NCBI GenBank assembly: GCA_043228905.1
Contig: JBHGNT010000003.1
Coordinates: 16,244,001 to 16,308,000 of the forward strand
Reading direction: 5' to 3'
DNA from: Azolla caroliniana
Lineage: Eukaryota > Polypodiophyta
DNA length: 64,000 nt
This document shows positions 40,769 to 54,010 of the stretch, in pieces; positions within the stretch are counted from its first letter, which is position 1; each line of letters begins with the position of its first letter. A program made the position numbers and the translations under genes. The notes under the pieces are model-generated. The model saw nothing but the letters and a program-made list of their open reading frames with translations. It did no database searches and was not told where the DNA came from.

Positions 40769-43700
40769 TTGTGCTTGGTACCATCAAGTTGTAGGTTCCA
40801 CATCACATATCAGTCGCTGAGGTTGAGCTAGAGTCGCAATTGTTGTGTTGTTGGGGGACTAGCCTATTGGTTTTCTCCTCCTTCATCTTTCCTTATTGTT
40901 CACTTGATGAACAATTATCCAGTGCTCATTGTCTTCCTTGGTTCAAGGACAAATCAGACTTAGCAAAGGTTGATTTGGGGGGGTCTTATATTAAAAAATG
41001 TACCTTGGAATGATTAAGGGGTCCCTAGCTATATCCCCCCTCCCATTGAAATATCATCAAGCAATCATGGTGCTCCTTAGGCAAAAAGAAATTTGCTCTC
41101 ATAGGTTCACCCTCAAGTATATCAAAGGGATCCTTTTGAAGAAAGTAAAATCTCGAAGAGAGAGATTAAGAAAATGGAAAGATTTGGGGGCATATCCTTG
41201 TGTTTCGACATATCAAGTCTACTATTAACGACAATATCGTCTTGGTCATTACAAGCCTCTCGCACCCCCTCATGATTCACTACCATATGATAGTTCGTTT
41301 GTCAACAAAGCTTGGGTGTTCCAAATTTGTGAACCTAACAAAGGGCTCTCTTGCCAAACAGAAATAGTAGTACCTTTTGCATCATAGATTGTCTTTTTCC
41401 CTCTATTGTATGTAATAATAATAAATGGCGAGCTCTTATTAGTTGAACTATGTTTTATTATTGACTTAATTTCATCTCCTTATTTTTCCAATTAATGACC
41501 TCTTCGACCATAAATTTCACTATTTGTAAACTTGACAATTTGGCACTTTTATCCCTTCGCACTCACCACATCAAGACAATGTTTCTTCCAGTCAAGCAAC
41601 AAATGGTATACATGTTGCAATTCTTGAAACTGGACCACTTCACATTGAGATCACGACCATGGAAAGGGTTGTAAATACACACTTAAGGTTTTAAAAACCC
41701 TCTCAATGACTTTCCATGTGAAACAAGTAAAAATATTCAAATGAGACATAAAAGCAAACGTTTGAGTTTTGGATGGCCATTGGCTACAAGATATCTAATG
41801 CATAGGGTTAGTCATATCGTGTAACCATCCAAAACTCAAATGACTAATAGCCATCCAAGATATATCACACCTAATGACTAACCCATCTAGTGCATAGAAG
41901 AACTTATAATGTGAAAACTTCATCAATGATGCATAACAATTCTTAATTAATTAACTTATTGTGAAATGCATAACGCAATTTAGATAAATACTCATTATTG
42001 TAGACATCGTGAGGTAGAAAATTGAGAAGGCATTAGGATTTACCTTCTCTAAAGCCTAACTAAAGCATCTCTTGAATTAATAATTCAGATGCTATCATCA
42101 TTTATACAAATTTGAACTCAACAAGGATTATGGGACACACTAATTTTCCTCAAAAACTCATTTTTCCAAGAAGAAACCATGTTTTGATAGCATCCATAAC
42201 AAACAATATTATTTGCTTTCTTTTACATAAGAAAGAATTTCAATTACCTGAACCTTTAAACATTAGGATACGATGAACTCAGTGAACATTAGTTTCACAC
42301 ATAAAACCATATTTTGATGATGGCGACTATAATGATTTCTTTTGATAATGAAAGACAACTAAAACGAAGGCATACTTTATAGTTTTGATGACTATTATAA
42401 AGAGGTCTTTGAACTTATTTGTCTTTAAACAAAGCCATAAGTAAGCAATTTAATATTCTTATAATTTGAAAACATTGGAAAATTAAAAGCCATGTTTAAG
42501 TTAAGCTCTGGTAACATCAATTTTGCTTCCATCTATAATGATTAGAAATTGTCTAAAAAACTGGAATCCACTAGCTTTAATGAGTAAAATATTGACATGA
42601 TAAGTGTGGATACTTAGTGATGTTATTATTGCAAACTTATGCATGTGGATATACACACTTTTAGTAAAGTGAATGATAAACCTCAGATAGTGTTGAGATA
42701 ACATTAAATTGATGAATGAACTTGTGTTATTTATGAATACAACTCAATATCATGTATAACAAAATTATTATATTTAGGACGGAAGATATATTTTGATAGT
42801 TGGTAACATACATGCTTAATGTTGATTGTAGTAGATTTCATTATAATATATTGCACATGATAAAAGAGCAAGTGGACATTTGAGGTAACCCATGCGTTGT
42901 GAAGATGTGCTAATGAAAGAAGTATAAAAATAAGTGTATGTTATAGGGAAACCAATTTACAATTCTAAGGAGTGATTGAGTTTCAACAACAATAAGACAT
43001 TTATGTGCAATAACACAATGTGCATGGATTGTCTATTTAGTAGTTATATAATTGATATAAAGCCCTCATTACGAGGTGAAGGCCATATCTACAATGAGTA
43101 TATTCTACATAACTATCTTGAAGTTAATACTCTTTGAGGAAGTAGGAGAATGAGAGCCCAAAATATAGTATTCTAATAACAATAGGCACATGGTAAGTGT
43201 ATGTTACTCTTTGTAAAGGTTTCCCTTTCCAAGATTGTCATTGACATGAGCTCAAAGTCCAACATTGAGTTGAGTGGATCAAACTTTGTGAGGTATTCTC
43301 AAAATACAAGATTTCTACACAAGTAGAAATATGCCTAATCAAAGCAAGCTTGCACATGGTGTAGAAACCATAACTTTTACAAAATTATCTTGTAATGCTA
43401 ATAAAAAAAATGCTAGTTAATATTTGTAATGAAGAAATGCCGCATGTGTTTCTACATTGGCTATGGTTAATCATTTGACACAAATTTATAGATAGAACAA
43501 TCTGTAGAGGTAGTTGTTATGATTAGATTAAGCTAATGATATTAAATAAGGAATAAATAAGTGAGGACATTGTTCCTCCCGACCACCCCCAAACAAAAGA
43601 TTTGGTATGATCCTTAAACCCTAATGGTGTCCCATATCGCCGCGTATAGTCTAGAGATGTACCTTGGCTTATATTAGACGATAGGCAACTTGGCACAAGA

Positions 43701-45285
43701 ACTTCGCCAAACAACCAAAGTCTAAGAGTCTCATAATGGAGATGGTAAAATGAGCTAATTAGTCCCATATTTTTATCTTAAACAAGAGCCCCCTTGACTA
43801 CCACATGGGTGCCTATGTGTCACTAACCATGCTAAGTTTCCTCAAACCCTAGGATAAATGTCATTCTTCCTTTATTTATTGGTGATATGTTACCCCTCCC
43901 TTTCGGACGTAAAGTTATATGTCCATAACAATAATTTGCTACCATTTCATGAACTATGTTGGTGGATTGAGAGATTGACGATAAGTTGATCATTGTTCAA
44001 TGATTGGGCTTGACAATGTGAATAGGTTCATGAACACTAAACTTTTGGTAAGAAATAACAATGATCACCAGAGTTCCAAATACTTTTGGATGCATAATAT
44101 GCATCCGTACTCTTCAACATATGTATGCATTTTACAAACATCCAATTCACAACTTTCACACATTCTAGAGATACTAAGAATGCTAAGTATTTTACCATTT
44201 TTTTAAATAATATATTTTAAACATTTTAATTATGTAGAACACACTAAAAACTTCTTAAAATATAAATGTTTTAGAGAAATGATTTAATTTTTGATTTTTT
44301 TATATACATATATTTTTAACTTTATGGAAATGTTAAATGCTTGTTAAATATGTAGAGTATGTTGAATACTTATAATATGAAGAATATATAAAAGTTAAAA
44401 TGGCAACTCTAAAGCATAGAATATGTGTAGAATACAGGGCACCATTCGGTTAAGAGTGTGCCCACTTAAGTGTGCCATTCTATTAAGTGTGCTCAAAATT
44501 ACATTGTTCCATGATGAAATTACATTAAACCAAATTGAAACTATGTTCCAAACATTCAGAAACAAGAAAAGAAAGGAGTTTTTGGAAAAAATAAAATTAA
44601 AAGAATTTGTTACATGATGGTCGGTGGGGTATGTTGAAAACGCACAGAGAAATGTAGGGGAAAAAAGAACACACAAATTGAGGAAGTGGTATTTCCAGTC
44701 ACAACGTCTATGTGTATATTTGTGTGTGTGTCATGTGTTCTATGTGTGCGTGTCTGCGATTTTGATTCTCTGTCGCTCCTCTCTCTTTTCCTGTCTCTTT
44801 CATCTGTACTACAATTCCTCAAACCTACTGCCACGAGGAAGAAAATGCAAGAAAAAATCTCATCGCATCCAAGGAACGTCATTAGGTTTGTTGCATAACA
44901 TATGTATTCCTCAGGCCACTGAAGGTAATTTGGAATCGAGAAAGAAACGGTATTCAAGAGGAGTGTGCTGAAAATCAGAAACGTTTCAGGTCAGTTATAT
45001 CACGTAAATTCATCACTTTTCTTATGAAGAATTGTATGATTAGAGCACAAACGGAAAAGTTTTTAGAAAACCGTAAAATTTTCAAAAAACCCCTAAGTGC
45101 GAACTTTTTCCATGCATTCAAAGTGTGCACTAAACCGAATGGTTACTGTACTCCAAGGTATTCTAGACATAAAAGATGTGATTTTCTAACAACTATAGTG
45201 CTACTCATCCATGTGTCTATACCTGAATTAATTTTGGATTTTTGGGTTGAAGATTCACATGAATCATTATCAACAAAATGATATA
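40769..45285. other. AT-rich intergenic stretch without recognisable genes
   Basis: No coding region, LTR pair or RNA gene that I can support. Open frames are short and lack homology. One inverted repeat (41761-41840) is listed separately. Poly-purine and poly-pyrimidine scraps and long A/T-rich runs are typical of old, decayed repeats or spacer. Confidence 0.6.
41761..41884. repeat. Inverted repeat, possible MITE relic or hairpin
   Basis: TTTGAGTTTTGGATGG (41761-41776) is perfectly inverted at 41825-41840, and GGGTTAGTCAT (41805-41815) is inverted at 41874-41884. The two pairs interleave rather than nest. Origin unknown. Confidence 0.5.
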
Positions 45286-45360
45286 TAGGTCAGTTGACAA
45301 GAGCTTACGCAAGGAGCGAATAGTCAAGGGTTCAAGTCTTGTTTGAACTAAAAAAAATAA
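45286..45360 (+). repeat. SINE-like fragment with degenerate A/B boxes and A-rich tail
   Basis: TAGGTCAGTTG (A-box, 9 of 11) is followed about 35 bases later by GGTTCAAGTCT (B-box, 9 of 11), then 'aactaaaaaaaataaag'. The order and the A-rich tail fit a tRNA-derived SINE head, but the body is short and no target duplication is clear. Confidence 0.4.
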
Positions 45361-45440
45361 AGTGGACATACATCAAGTGAAAAAGTGAGGTGCATGCTAT
45401 AAACAAGGACACAATATTTATTTGCATGAGGTGCTTAAAA

Positions 45441-45753
45441 ACAAGATGTGGTGTGGCCATCATCTGTTGGGGCATTACACCGAAACTTGAGGATCTCCTC
45501 CCAAAGCTCTAGCAAATCTTTCATCACCATCTATTTATGTATCTTCCTTTGAAACCACTTTTTGTAATAGAGTCGAGTTAATCTCATTGATAGGTCACAA
45601 CAAGATGCGATGTGGCCATCATCTGTTGGGGTATTACACCAAAACTCGAGAATCTCCTCCCAAAGCTCCACCAAATCTTTCATCACTACCTATTTATGTA
45701 TCTTCCTTGTAAACCACTTTATGTAACAAAGCCGAGTTAATCTTGTTGATTCG
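45441..45753. repeat. 159-bp tandem duplication
   Basis: Copy 1 (45441-45599) and copy 2 (45600-45753) both start 'acaagatg' and share 'ggccatcatctgttgggg' and 'tatttatgtatcttcct'. They differ by about 10-15 percent by eye. No coding content. Confidence 0.85.
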
Positions 45754-47570
45754 AACTATCGAATGGATGTATACAACATTTTGAATATTCATTTAAAGTT
45801 ATTTTCAATTATCTACCGTGTACTATTACTCATAATTCAACATGGATGTGATGACATTTTCGAGTCGGAAATGTGAGCTTGAGACACAAAGTTACAAGAA
45901 TTTGGAGTTTAATTGATGAAGCATGAAACTCGATTTTCCATCTTAGAAACTTTGTCAACACAAACATTTCACCTCGAGGATCACGACAAAATTTTGGATC
46001 TCGATTTCAACCTCTTGACTGAAGAGTTACGTGAACGTCTAAATTTTTGGACGAGGGGAGTCAAATTTGTTATGAAAACCGAGGCCAAAGTCTTGTCCAA
46101 CGAACAATGCCGGAAAAGGAGGATTTAGAATGTATTTTTTGAATAGGGAAAAGTACCAGGATACCCTTGGAAGTTCATCTATTTTCTAGAATGCCCCTGG
46201 AAGTTTCAAATTTACCAAACTACCCCTATGTCCAAAAAAATACACTTTATAAAGTAATTATTCCCTCAAATCTACAAGCCCTATTTACTATAATACCCTT
46301 CAAACACAAATTTCTTTACTTATGCGATTCTTTGGGTAAATAGGGCTTGATGTATTGAGCTCAACGCCACGTGTACATCTCTCACTGGATGGGACGGGCC
46401 CAACACCGTGTGTTCGCCTAACACATGATGGAAAATCGAGCCTGTTGACACCACGAGCCCGTCTACTGTTGCTTGTTGTATCGGACCTGGTGTACCATGT
46501 GGATCAATGCGAACGATATTAGCAGGTGGGATGAAAAGGTCAGACGACAAGCCGAGCACGCCGAAAGCCACCTCATCGATGACCCACTCCTCCTCAAGCC
46601 GTGTTTTGGTATGACTCATCGTAGCCTCGCCAAACCGAAGCAAGGTAGCTATGGCCCGAGTGTGCTACACTGATGCCGTCCACAACTCAGTACTCTTCCA
46701 CACTAGTGTCTATGTTGGTTTCGCAGAATACAACCTCCAACTAGATCATCAACCCAATCGTTTGGCTGAAATACCCCGACATTATGTGGCATATTATCTT
46801 GGCCAGTCCCTCGCTCCGGCTTGATAGAGTCCCCGGATCGGCTGATAGCTTCAGGATGAAGCAATCCTATCCCCGTATCTTTTTCTCGCCAATGCATCAT
46901 GCCCACGAAAATATGGTTGCTATAAGCCTTGGATGCAACCCCTGGCAACAATCAAAATCCATCTAAGCATATACTCTTCCCACATCAAATTATCCACCAA
47001 GGTTTCCAGTTTAATTCCTCACTTGGTTTTCCCAAATGAATTTACCCACAAATAATCCAATAAATTCAACACTTAGAATCTTGCAATCTATCCATTCACA
47101 ATCCCCATATAAAAAACCATGCTATTCTAACATGACACTCTCGCATTTAAGCCTGGTGAGTCGATTAATTCAAGAGATTTCCTTACTTGCAAGGCTCGTC
47201 GGAGGGGTCTAACGGGCCCCTTGGCAGTGTCCGAGCCAAGCCACGGAGTATGCCTCTAGATGAGCTGTCCATCGCTCCCGGCCACAACTTTACTACCACC
47301 GACTACCATTTCTACATTCCACATGTCCAGGGCCATTTGCCACAACACAAAAAATCTAGATTCAGTTGCACGCCACGAGCTCTTGGCCTTGGCCATGTGT
47401 ATGGTTGCTGCTGCCGTAACCTTGAAGTTTGATGCCAACATCTTCACTCTTCCCATGGCATACAAATTCTGCACATTACTAAGCTTCGAAACACCTGTTG
47501 CACAAATGTACTATTGGATAATGTATTGTGCCGATGAGGTCGCCTGAGGGGAGGGGGATCTGTAACACCA
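45754..47570. other. Unassigned stretch with short coding-like segments
   Basis: Contains short open frames, e.g. 46473-46673 (+) and 47260-47547 (+, 95 codons, ending TGA before a GGGGAGGGGG run), in a more GC-rich setting than the sequence to the left. I do not recognise a family. The frames are broken by many stops between 46680 and 47180, so a decayed gene or element is more likely than an active one. Confidence 0.35.
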
Positions 47571-47870
47571 AATCAATATGTGTGGGGCTTTTCTTAGTAT
47601 ATGAACCAATCTAAGTATACAAAAGTATCTTAATAAGCATGCATAAAATGGGTGCCAGTTGAAACGAAATTAATGTCAACTTAAAATGCATGAGGGAAAT
47701 CCATTAAACATGCATACAAGATGATGGTTATAATTGATAATTGAGTCCACTGAATATATGTTATAATGGATAATTGGGTCCATTGAATGTATGTAAATTG
47801 ATAATTGCCCCAATCTCAGCCATTTGCACCTCCCTTGACCTCTTCTCATAACACCCACATTCTCAAATCT

Positions 47871-48014
47871 CTATGCGGTTGGACCTTCCATTAATGGGCT
47901 CAGAGGAGTACTTAATCCACAGTAGCTTTGCATGATCTTAAACTCTTCTTCTGCTTCCCCTTCTTCTAATCCAATTGCTTGCTTCTTCTTCAAGATCATC
48001 ATTCGAGAAGCCAT
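47871..48014 (-). CDS. Small unidentified ORF (47 codons)
   Basis: The minus-strand frame from ATG 48014 encodes 'MASRMMILKKKQAIG...' and ends TAG at 47871. It is Glu/Lys-rich. No homology is recalled and it could equally be one exon or chance. The rest of 47571-48285 shows nothing else recognisable. Confidence 0.2.
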   Translation of the reverse strand: MASRMMILKKKQAIGLEEGEAEEEFKIMQSYCGLSTPLSPLMEGPTA

Positions 48015-48285
48015 GGGTTGCTGAGATTAGTATTAACACAGTTAATCGTACCCAAAAAGGTAGCTTTTCCTTGGCTAATAACAAAGAAGCGAGAATCCTT
48101 TTATGGTAAGAAGGCTTGTTGACAAAGAGAGGCCCATTGAAGCTTTGGCCTTCAAGTAAAAGCTATTCCTCCTGCTGATTTGTTTTTGCTTGAAAGGAAA
48201 TATATGTATGTGAATGTGCATAAATCAAGAAATCTTCAGTTAGCTCTACTCTTTCCTGTCTACAGGAAAGATCAAAAAACACCCT

Positions 48286-49026
48286 GTCTGAATATGGTTT
48301 CCTAAGCTATGCTTGGCCACAACCGAGACGTCGGATCATTCACAGAAAATAGGGATGTGGAGAGATGTATCTACACACGAAACAGTAAAGAAGAGAGTGC
48401 ACTAGATGTTAACGTGGAAGACCCAAATATGGGAAAAACTACGACAACCCTTACACTGCAATATATCACTATATCAAGATTACAACAATGGGGCACAGAG
48501 GCAACGACCTCTTTCTCCCTCGCTTCGCCACCAGGCGGTTACAACAGAGGCAACAATCTCTTCCTCTCTTGTCCTCTCTCTCTCTCTCTGTACACAGTTA
48601 CACTTAGAATTATCGCCACAACGATAATCACACAACCAACACTAGATCCTGTTTGCCCTAGGTCATATTTATACTAATATGACTTTCAGGCTATTTACAA
48701 ATATTGCCCCAATGGGCTCTCTGGAACATATTTACATATATGTCCCTTCCATCCGATGAGAGGTTCTCACTGGGCCTGCAACATCCGGTTCTCACCGGGT
48801 CTTCCTTGCCGGGTACTCGTCATCCGGTTCTCACCGGGTCTTCCTTGCGGGGTACTCGTCATCCAGTTCTCACCAGGTCTTCTGTTGCCGGATACTCCAC
48901 ATCCGGTTCTCACCGGGTCTTCTGTTCCCGGGTACTCCACATCCAGTTCTCACCGGGTCTTCCGTTGTCGGGTACTCCACATCCGGTTCTTCTCACTTCC
49001 CATCCGGAGGGACTTGTTTCCTAACA
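48286..49026 (-). repeat. 3' LTR of copia K2, minus strand, with internal minisatellite
   Basis: On the minus strand it starts TGTTAGGAAAC at 49026, preceded by the PPT (49027-49036). The far end is uncertain, about 48286-48310. Near its start it holds five to six units of 39-40 bp, 'catccggttctcaccgggtc...gggtactc(gt/ca)', between 48780 and 48985. Confidence 0.8.
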
Positions 49027-49036
49027 AACTCCCCCT

Positions 49037-49670
49037 TCACTCCGACATGGGATGTCTTACTAGTCCGATCCGCTTCCGACATGCATCTAGCTTGTCGGGT
49101 ATCAGTACTTTGGTCAGCATATCTGACCCGTTCTCGGCCGTGTGGATCTTCGTCACCGCGAACTCTCGATCTTCTACTCGCTCCCGAATCCAGTGATACC
49201 TACGCTAGATGTGCTTCGACCTGGAATGGTATGCTGCGTTCTTAGCAAGGTGGATGGCACTTCGACTGTCGCAATAGAGCCGATATTCATCTTGCCGTAT
49301 ACCGAGCTCACCGATGAAGTCCTTCATCCATAATATTTCCTTGCCGACTTCCATAGCCGCCATGTACTCCGCCTTCGTGGTTGACAAAGAAACCGTCTTT
49401 TTCAGCCTCGACTGCCACGAAACAGCTCCCCCTGCATATGTCATTACATACCCGAATGTAGATCGGATGGTATCCACATCAGCCGACATGTCCGAATCGG
49501 TAAAAACGTCAAGTTGAGGTTTACCGGAGCCGAATCGGAGACACATATTCGAAGTGCCCTTCAAGTACTGGAGTATCCATTTTACCGCGTTCCAGTGCTC
49601 CATGCCGGGATTGCTCATAAACCGGCTCACCACTTCGATTGCGTATCCAATATCTGGTCAAGTACACACC
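49037..49670 (-). pseudogene. Copia K2 RNase H remnant
   Basis: Only the end of pol survives: 'SRFMSNPGMEHWNAVKWIL', 'VFTDSDMSAD', 'STTKAEYMAAMEVGKEILW', 'LAKNAAYHSRSKHI', one in-frame TAG, then 'RYHWIRERVEDREF' and a stop TGA at 49039-49037 that overlaps the PPT. RT and everything upstream are missing. It is joined near 49655-49762 to a fragment of a similar copia LTR. Confidence 0.9.
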
Positions 49671-49765
49671 ACCTTACCGGGTTCCTTACCGGTTTCGGTC
49701 CTCACCGATTCTTCCTTCCGGTTCTCACTGGGTACTCCATATCCTATCCGGAGAAACTAAAAATG
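49655..49765 (-). repeat. Copia LTR fragment
   Basis: On the minus strand 'tagtttctccggatagg...gtacccagtgagaaccgg' resembles the first part of the K2 LTR. It lies between the H LTR stub and the K2 RNase H with no target duplication visible. Confidence 0.5.
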
Positions 49766-49801
49766 TAATTTTTCACGTAGTGTGCGAATTACACTACGAC
49801 A
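49766..49801 (-). repeat. Stub of the 3' LTR of gypsy H
   Basis: On the minus strand TGTCGTAGTGTAATTCGCAC and onward matches the first about 35 bases of the LTR of element A, including the terminal hairpin. The rest of the LTR is gone. Confidence 0.8.
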
Positions 49802-49857
49802 CTCGCCCCCTCCGAACCCGCACATCCTCCGGTATGTGCCGAAGTCCCCGATGCTTG

Positions 49858-52800
49858 CTATTCACCTTCATCCGAAGCTTCCTCCAATTCTCCCCTTAAG
49901 TCAACTATGAGTTGTAATCCACTTTCCTCGCTTTCCGCATCACCGCGATCTTCGTCCGATTGCTCCTTCTGGTCGGTCTTGTCTAGGATCACATAGGGTT
50001 CTTCTTCTGTCCGCTTCTTGTAAATCTTCACCCGTTTCCCGGCTATAGGCACTCCTAGCGTCGTTCCATCCAACTCGCATAGTCGGTAAGTTCCGTTATC
50101 GAAAACTTTCCGAACCTCATATGGCCCGAACCACCTTTTCGCGAACTTCTGCATCGTTGTATGTTGATGATCCAAACTACTGTCGTAGACAATCACCCAA
50201 TCTCCTTCTTCAATCTTCCGCGGTCGTAGTCGGTGCTTTGTGTCGAACCGGCTTTTATTCCGGAATAGCGCTTCTTGTTGTCGGCGTATTGCTTCCGCTA
50301 TGTCTTCCGGTCTTCCCTCCAGTTGTCATATCCAGACCACTAGTAGTTCTTCCTGGCTCATCTCTTCCTTCCATGGTAGCATTGTCCATGTCGTGATTGC
50401 GGTTTCCGTCGGCATTACCGGTGCTTGTCTAGTCATAAGTTCTGCCGGCATGTAACCGGTTACGGAGCTATGCGTCGTCCGATCCGCCCATAGTGCATAC
50501 GGAAGCATCTGTGGCCAATCCTTCACCCTTCCATCGCATGCTTTGGCAAGTGCTTTGACGATCAGACTATGTCCTCGCTCGACCTTCCCGTTGGCTTCCG
50601 GATTGTAAGCCGTTGTTAGTGTTAACCGAACTCCATGTTTGGCGAAGAATCCCCTAGCTTTATCAGAGTCGAGTTCTCCCCGATCCGCAATCACTTGTCC
50701 TACACACCCGTACCAGCAAAACACTTCTTCCAAAATGAATTGGCATACCGTAGAACACGTTTTCCTCCGTAGCGCCCGACCTTCTACTTGGTTTGTGAGA
50801 TCTTCCTAAGCTAACACCAAGTACTTCTTTTGTCCGATCCCGGTTTGCATGGCTACAATATCGACCATCCATTTGAAGTTGATTGTTGGTGAGAATGTCG
50901 GATGTAGCTCATCTCGGTGTCGAACTCCGGAGTAGATTTGACACTTCTCGCAGCTTTCCGTGAACTCCGCTATATCTTTGTACATGTTCTTCCACCAATA
51001 TTTTTGATTGATTTTCACAAAAGTTGCCCATGTTCCTCGATGTCCAGCCCAATCGGATTCGTGAAATTCGGACATTATCCGGTTTCGTTGCTCTTTCGTC
51101 CCGACTACTCGAAGTGGTATGCCATCCGGTCTTTTCGGCTCCCTCCATAGTAATCCATTTTTCAAGAAGAACTTTCGGAATTGCTGTTTCTTACTTCGGA
51201 TCTTGGCTCTCTTCTATTCATTGTCCGATGATTCCTCGATTTCTCGTAGCATTTTCATGATCAACAAGCTTTCTCCCTCGTATTCTTCTTCCCGGAATTC
51301 TTGGATTATGTCCACCCGGCATATGTGCTCCAAAGCAAAGTAGTCTTCGGAAACTTCTTCATTATCGAATTCGGTTATGTCATCTCCGAACCGCGCCCTT
51401 GACAGCATATCCGCTACAACGTTGTCTTTTCTGGAGATGTGTCTTACCTCCGGATTAAGTGACTTAACATATGCAATCCACCTTAGCATAGCCACATCCG
51501 GTATAGTACTACACCGCATCATCCCGAGTATCGGAAGACAATCCGTTTCGATCACTACTTCGGCTCCGATCAAATAATCTCGATCCGATTTGATTGCCGA
51601 CACGACTCCCCATAATTCTCTTTTAACTTGTGCATATCCGCGTTGACTTTCGTTGAGAACCTTTGCTCCGAATCGGATCAGATATCGCGAACCTTCCAGA
51701 TCGGCTTGATTGATGACCCATCTGATTCCAGTTGGACTTGTGTCAACCGTTACTATGATCGGTTGGTCATAGTTCGGCTTCTTTAGTGCTTCTGCCCTCC
51801 ATAGTGATTTGTTGAGCTTCCTCATGGCTTCGGTGTGTTCCGGTTTCCATTCGAACTTCTTCCCGTTCCGCAACAAGTGATAGAGCGGGTCCACAATATG
51901 TGCGTAGTGCGGAATCCATATGTGATAGAATGCACATGCTCCAAGAAACCTTCAAACCTCGGATTGTGACTCGCATACTTCTTTCATAGCTTGAATCGCA
52001 TTGATCTTAGTTGGTGATGGTCTTCGGCCGTAGGGCCCACATAGATGTCCGACTACCAATATTTCTTCTTGTCCGAATGCCGATTTCTCTCCGGAAAGTG
52101 TTATATGCACATCTTCTAATTTCCGTAACACTTTCTCACAATCACGGATATGGTTGATTACAAACCTTCGGCATCCCCGTTCATCCATAGCTTCATCTTT
52201 TTCTTCCACCGCACACCCTTTCATCGGAATGTCATCTAGGAACGGCATCGTTATCTCCGGTATGCAATCCCGGAATTGGTCATACCCTGAGTATAGGTCT
52301 CCGATGGAGTATATCGCGCGACCAGCAAATGCTTCCGCAAATTCGTCCACTATCAGACCGACTCCGGAGTTCCGGATCGTGACCTTGTTCACCGGTTGCA
52401 AATCTTGAATAAATTGGAGTGACCCATTCTTCTTTAGAACCGTAAACCATCGATTTGAGTACGGAGCATTTGATGGCTCTAGAATCCCCATCGCCACCTT
52501 CTCCTTGAGCAAGTCGATAATTTTCGGAATATGCGCCTGTGGCACCGGAATCAGCTTCAGGTTCCATGGCACATGGTCAATCGTGAAGATCACCATCGGC
52601 TCCACTATCTTCGGGTTAGCGCATCCTATTTCTTTCGATGTAAATGCAAATGCTCTCCCATGTCGCTCTAGCATCCCACGGAATCGTTCTTCTTCATTCT
52701 TTAATAGGAACCCACCTCCACTGATCCGAAGTTTCTTTCGGGTCTCATCCGTAAAGGCATGTCTGATATCCATGGACTTCCGAAGTGTCGGATCCCCCGA

Positions 52801-53879
52801 GACTTCTTTCCTCTTTTGTTCACTATCTGCGGGTAACGGTCCCGCGACTGGTTTCACTTTCTTCTCCATGGTCTTGTATTTCGTACTTACCATTGCTTCT
52901 TCTTTGCAGAGCGCATCCGGCCCCATTTTCACAATGATCTCGTACATCTCGACCGACTCCACTGGAATTACCCGGTTTCCCTGGCTTGTATCTTCCGCGA
53001 GCTCTTCAAACCGTTGTAGTGTGCTCCCATAGAACACCTCTTCGACTATTCCCACGATTTCTTCGTCTTCTTTTATTATTGATGCCGACCGTAACTTATC
53101 CTCCACTTTTCGGTATTCTTTCTTCATTCCTCTGGTTACAGCCGTGTACGTGGATGCCCCATCCGGACCGATTCGTACTTGTTTTGTACCAAGAGGTTTC
53201 CTCCTATGTGGGGTATCAGGGCTTCTCGGACTATCACTTCCCCACTCCGCAACAGTCCGCTCTAAAAATGCTCTCTCTTGTTCCTTTCATGATTTGCGAG
53301 CACCGTTAGGAATTGGATGGATTTCCCTCCGTTTTGGCTCCGAATTCGCGCAAAAGCCGCACCGCTATCTAGCACCTTCGTCTCCATACATGATGCCATG
53401 ATAAAAGGTTGCCCGAGGATCACGAAATGTGAGACCTCGTCTTGTACGAAGAAATTTTGGTCAATCTCGACATCCCCGATCTTCACCGTCACATCCTGAC
53501 AAGCCGCAAATAGATCTTCCATTGCTTTAGTGGCCGCCCGGATCTTCTACCCATGATTCGTGTTAATAGGCCACTTACCCTTCCGGTAGAATTCCTTGGA
53601 CATCAAGTTGATCTCCGATCCGTGATCAATCAATGCTAGCACGGGTTCTTTGATGTTACCAATTCGGACTGGAGTCTCCGTAGTTGCGCGTGCCCAATGT
53701 GGCTTTGTGTAGAGAGAATTCGGTATTTCGTCCTCCAATTCGGTGTCATTCATTAGAACGGTATTTGCACTCACCCTTGGAGCGTTCTCCTCCGTACTTT
53801 TCCATTTTCTCTTCACGAGATCCACAAGAAGATCGTGGAACTCCTTCTTCCCCTCTATCTCTAGTACTAATCCTGACAA
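49858..53879 (-). pseudogene. Gypsy H pol remnant, autonomous relative of A
   Basis: Minus-strand order: region before protease (53879), protease ALIDHGSEINLMS (near 53630), RT (52600-51960) with 'WNLKLIPVPQAHIPK', 'DLYSGYDQF' and PFLDDIPMKG, RNase H (51750-51400, 'VTVDTSPTGIRWVINQ'), integrase (51165-50326) with 'HESDWAGHRGTWATF', CEKC and the D/D/E positions (MVDIVAM, IADRGEL, GKVERGH), and an acidic tail ending at 49858. Compared with B, about 43 RT residues between 'GYDQF' and 'DCIP' are deleted in frame, removing the LPQG motif, so RT cannot work. Further stops lie near 53547, 53262, 51950, 50806 and 50326. Gag and the 5' LTR are missing. Its 3' end (49802-49860) matches that of A. Confidence 0.92.
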
Positions 53880-54010
53880 TACTCTCTCTCTCTCTCTCTC
53901 TCACTTTTCTCTTTCTCTAGTAGTAATCCTGTCTCTAGTACTAATCTTGACAATACTCTCTATCACTTTTCTCTATCTCTAGTACTAATCCTTGTTATCT
54001 CCCTTTTGGA
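53855..54010. repeat. CT-rich imperfect tandem repeat at the broken end of H
   Basis: 'tctctagtactaatcctgac' recurs three to four times with '(ct)n' and 'acttttctct' between. It lies exactly where the H homology ends and the K5 gag begins, so it may be filler from an end-joining event or replication slippage. Confidence 0.6.

Noticed and set aside
43523-43768. 81-codon minus-strand ORF as a host gene
   Set aside because: No recognisable motif, no splice-supported extension, and it is surrounded by AT-rich spacer.
44395-44971. Open frames of 93-115 codons on both strands
   Set aside because: Composition is AT-rich, there is no homology, and both strands are open together, as expected by chance.
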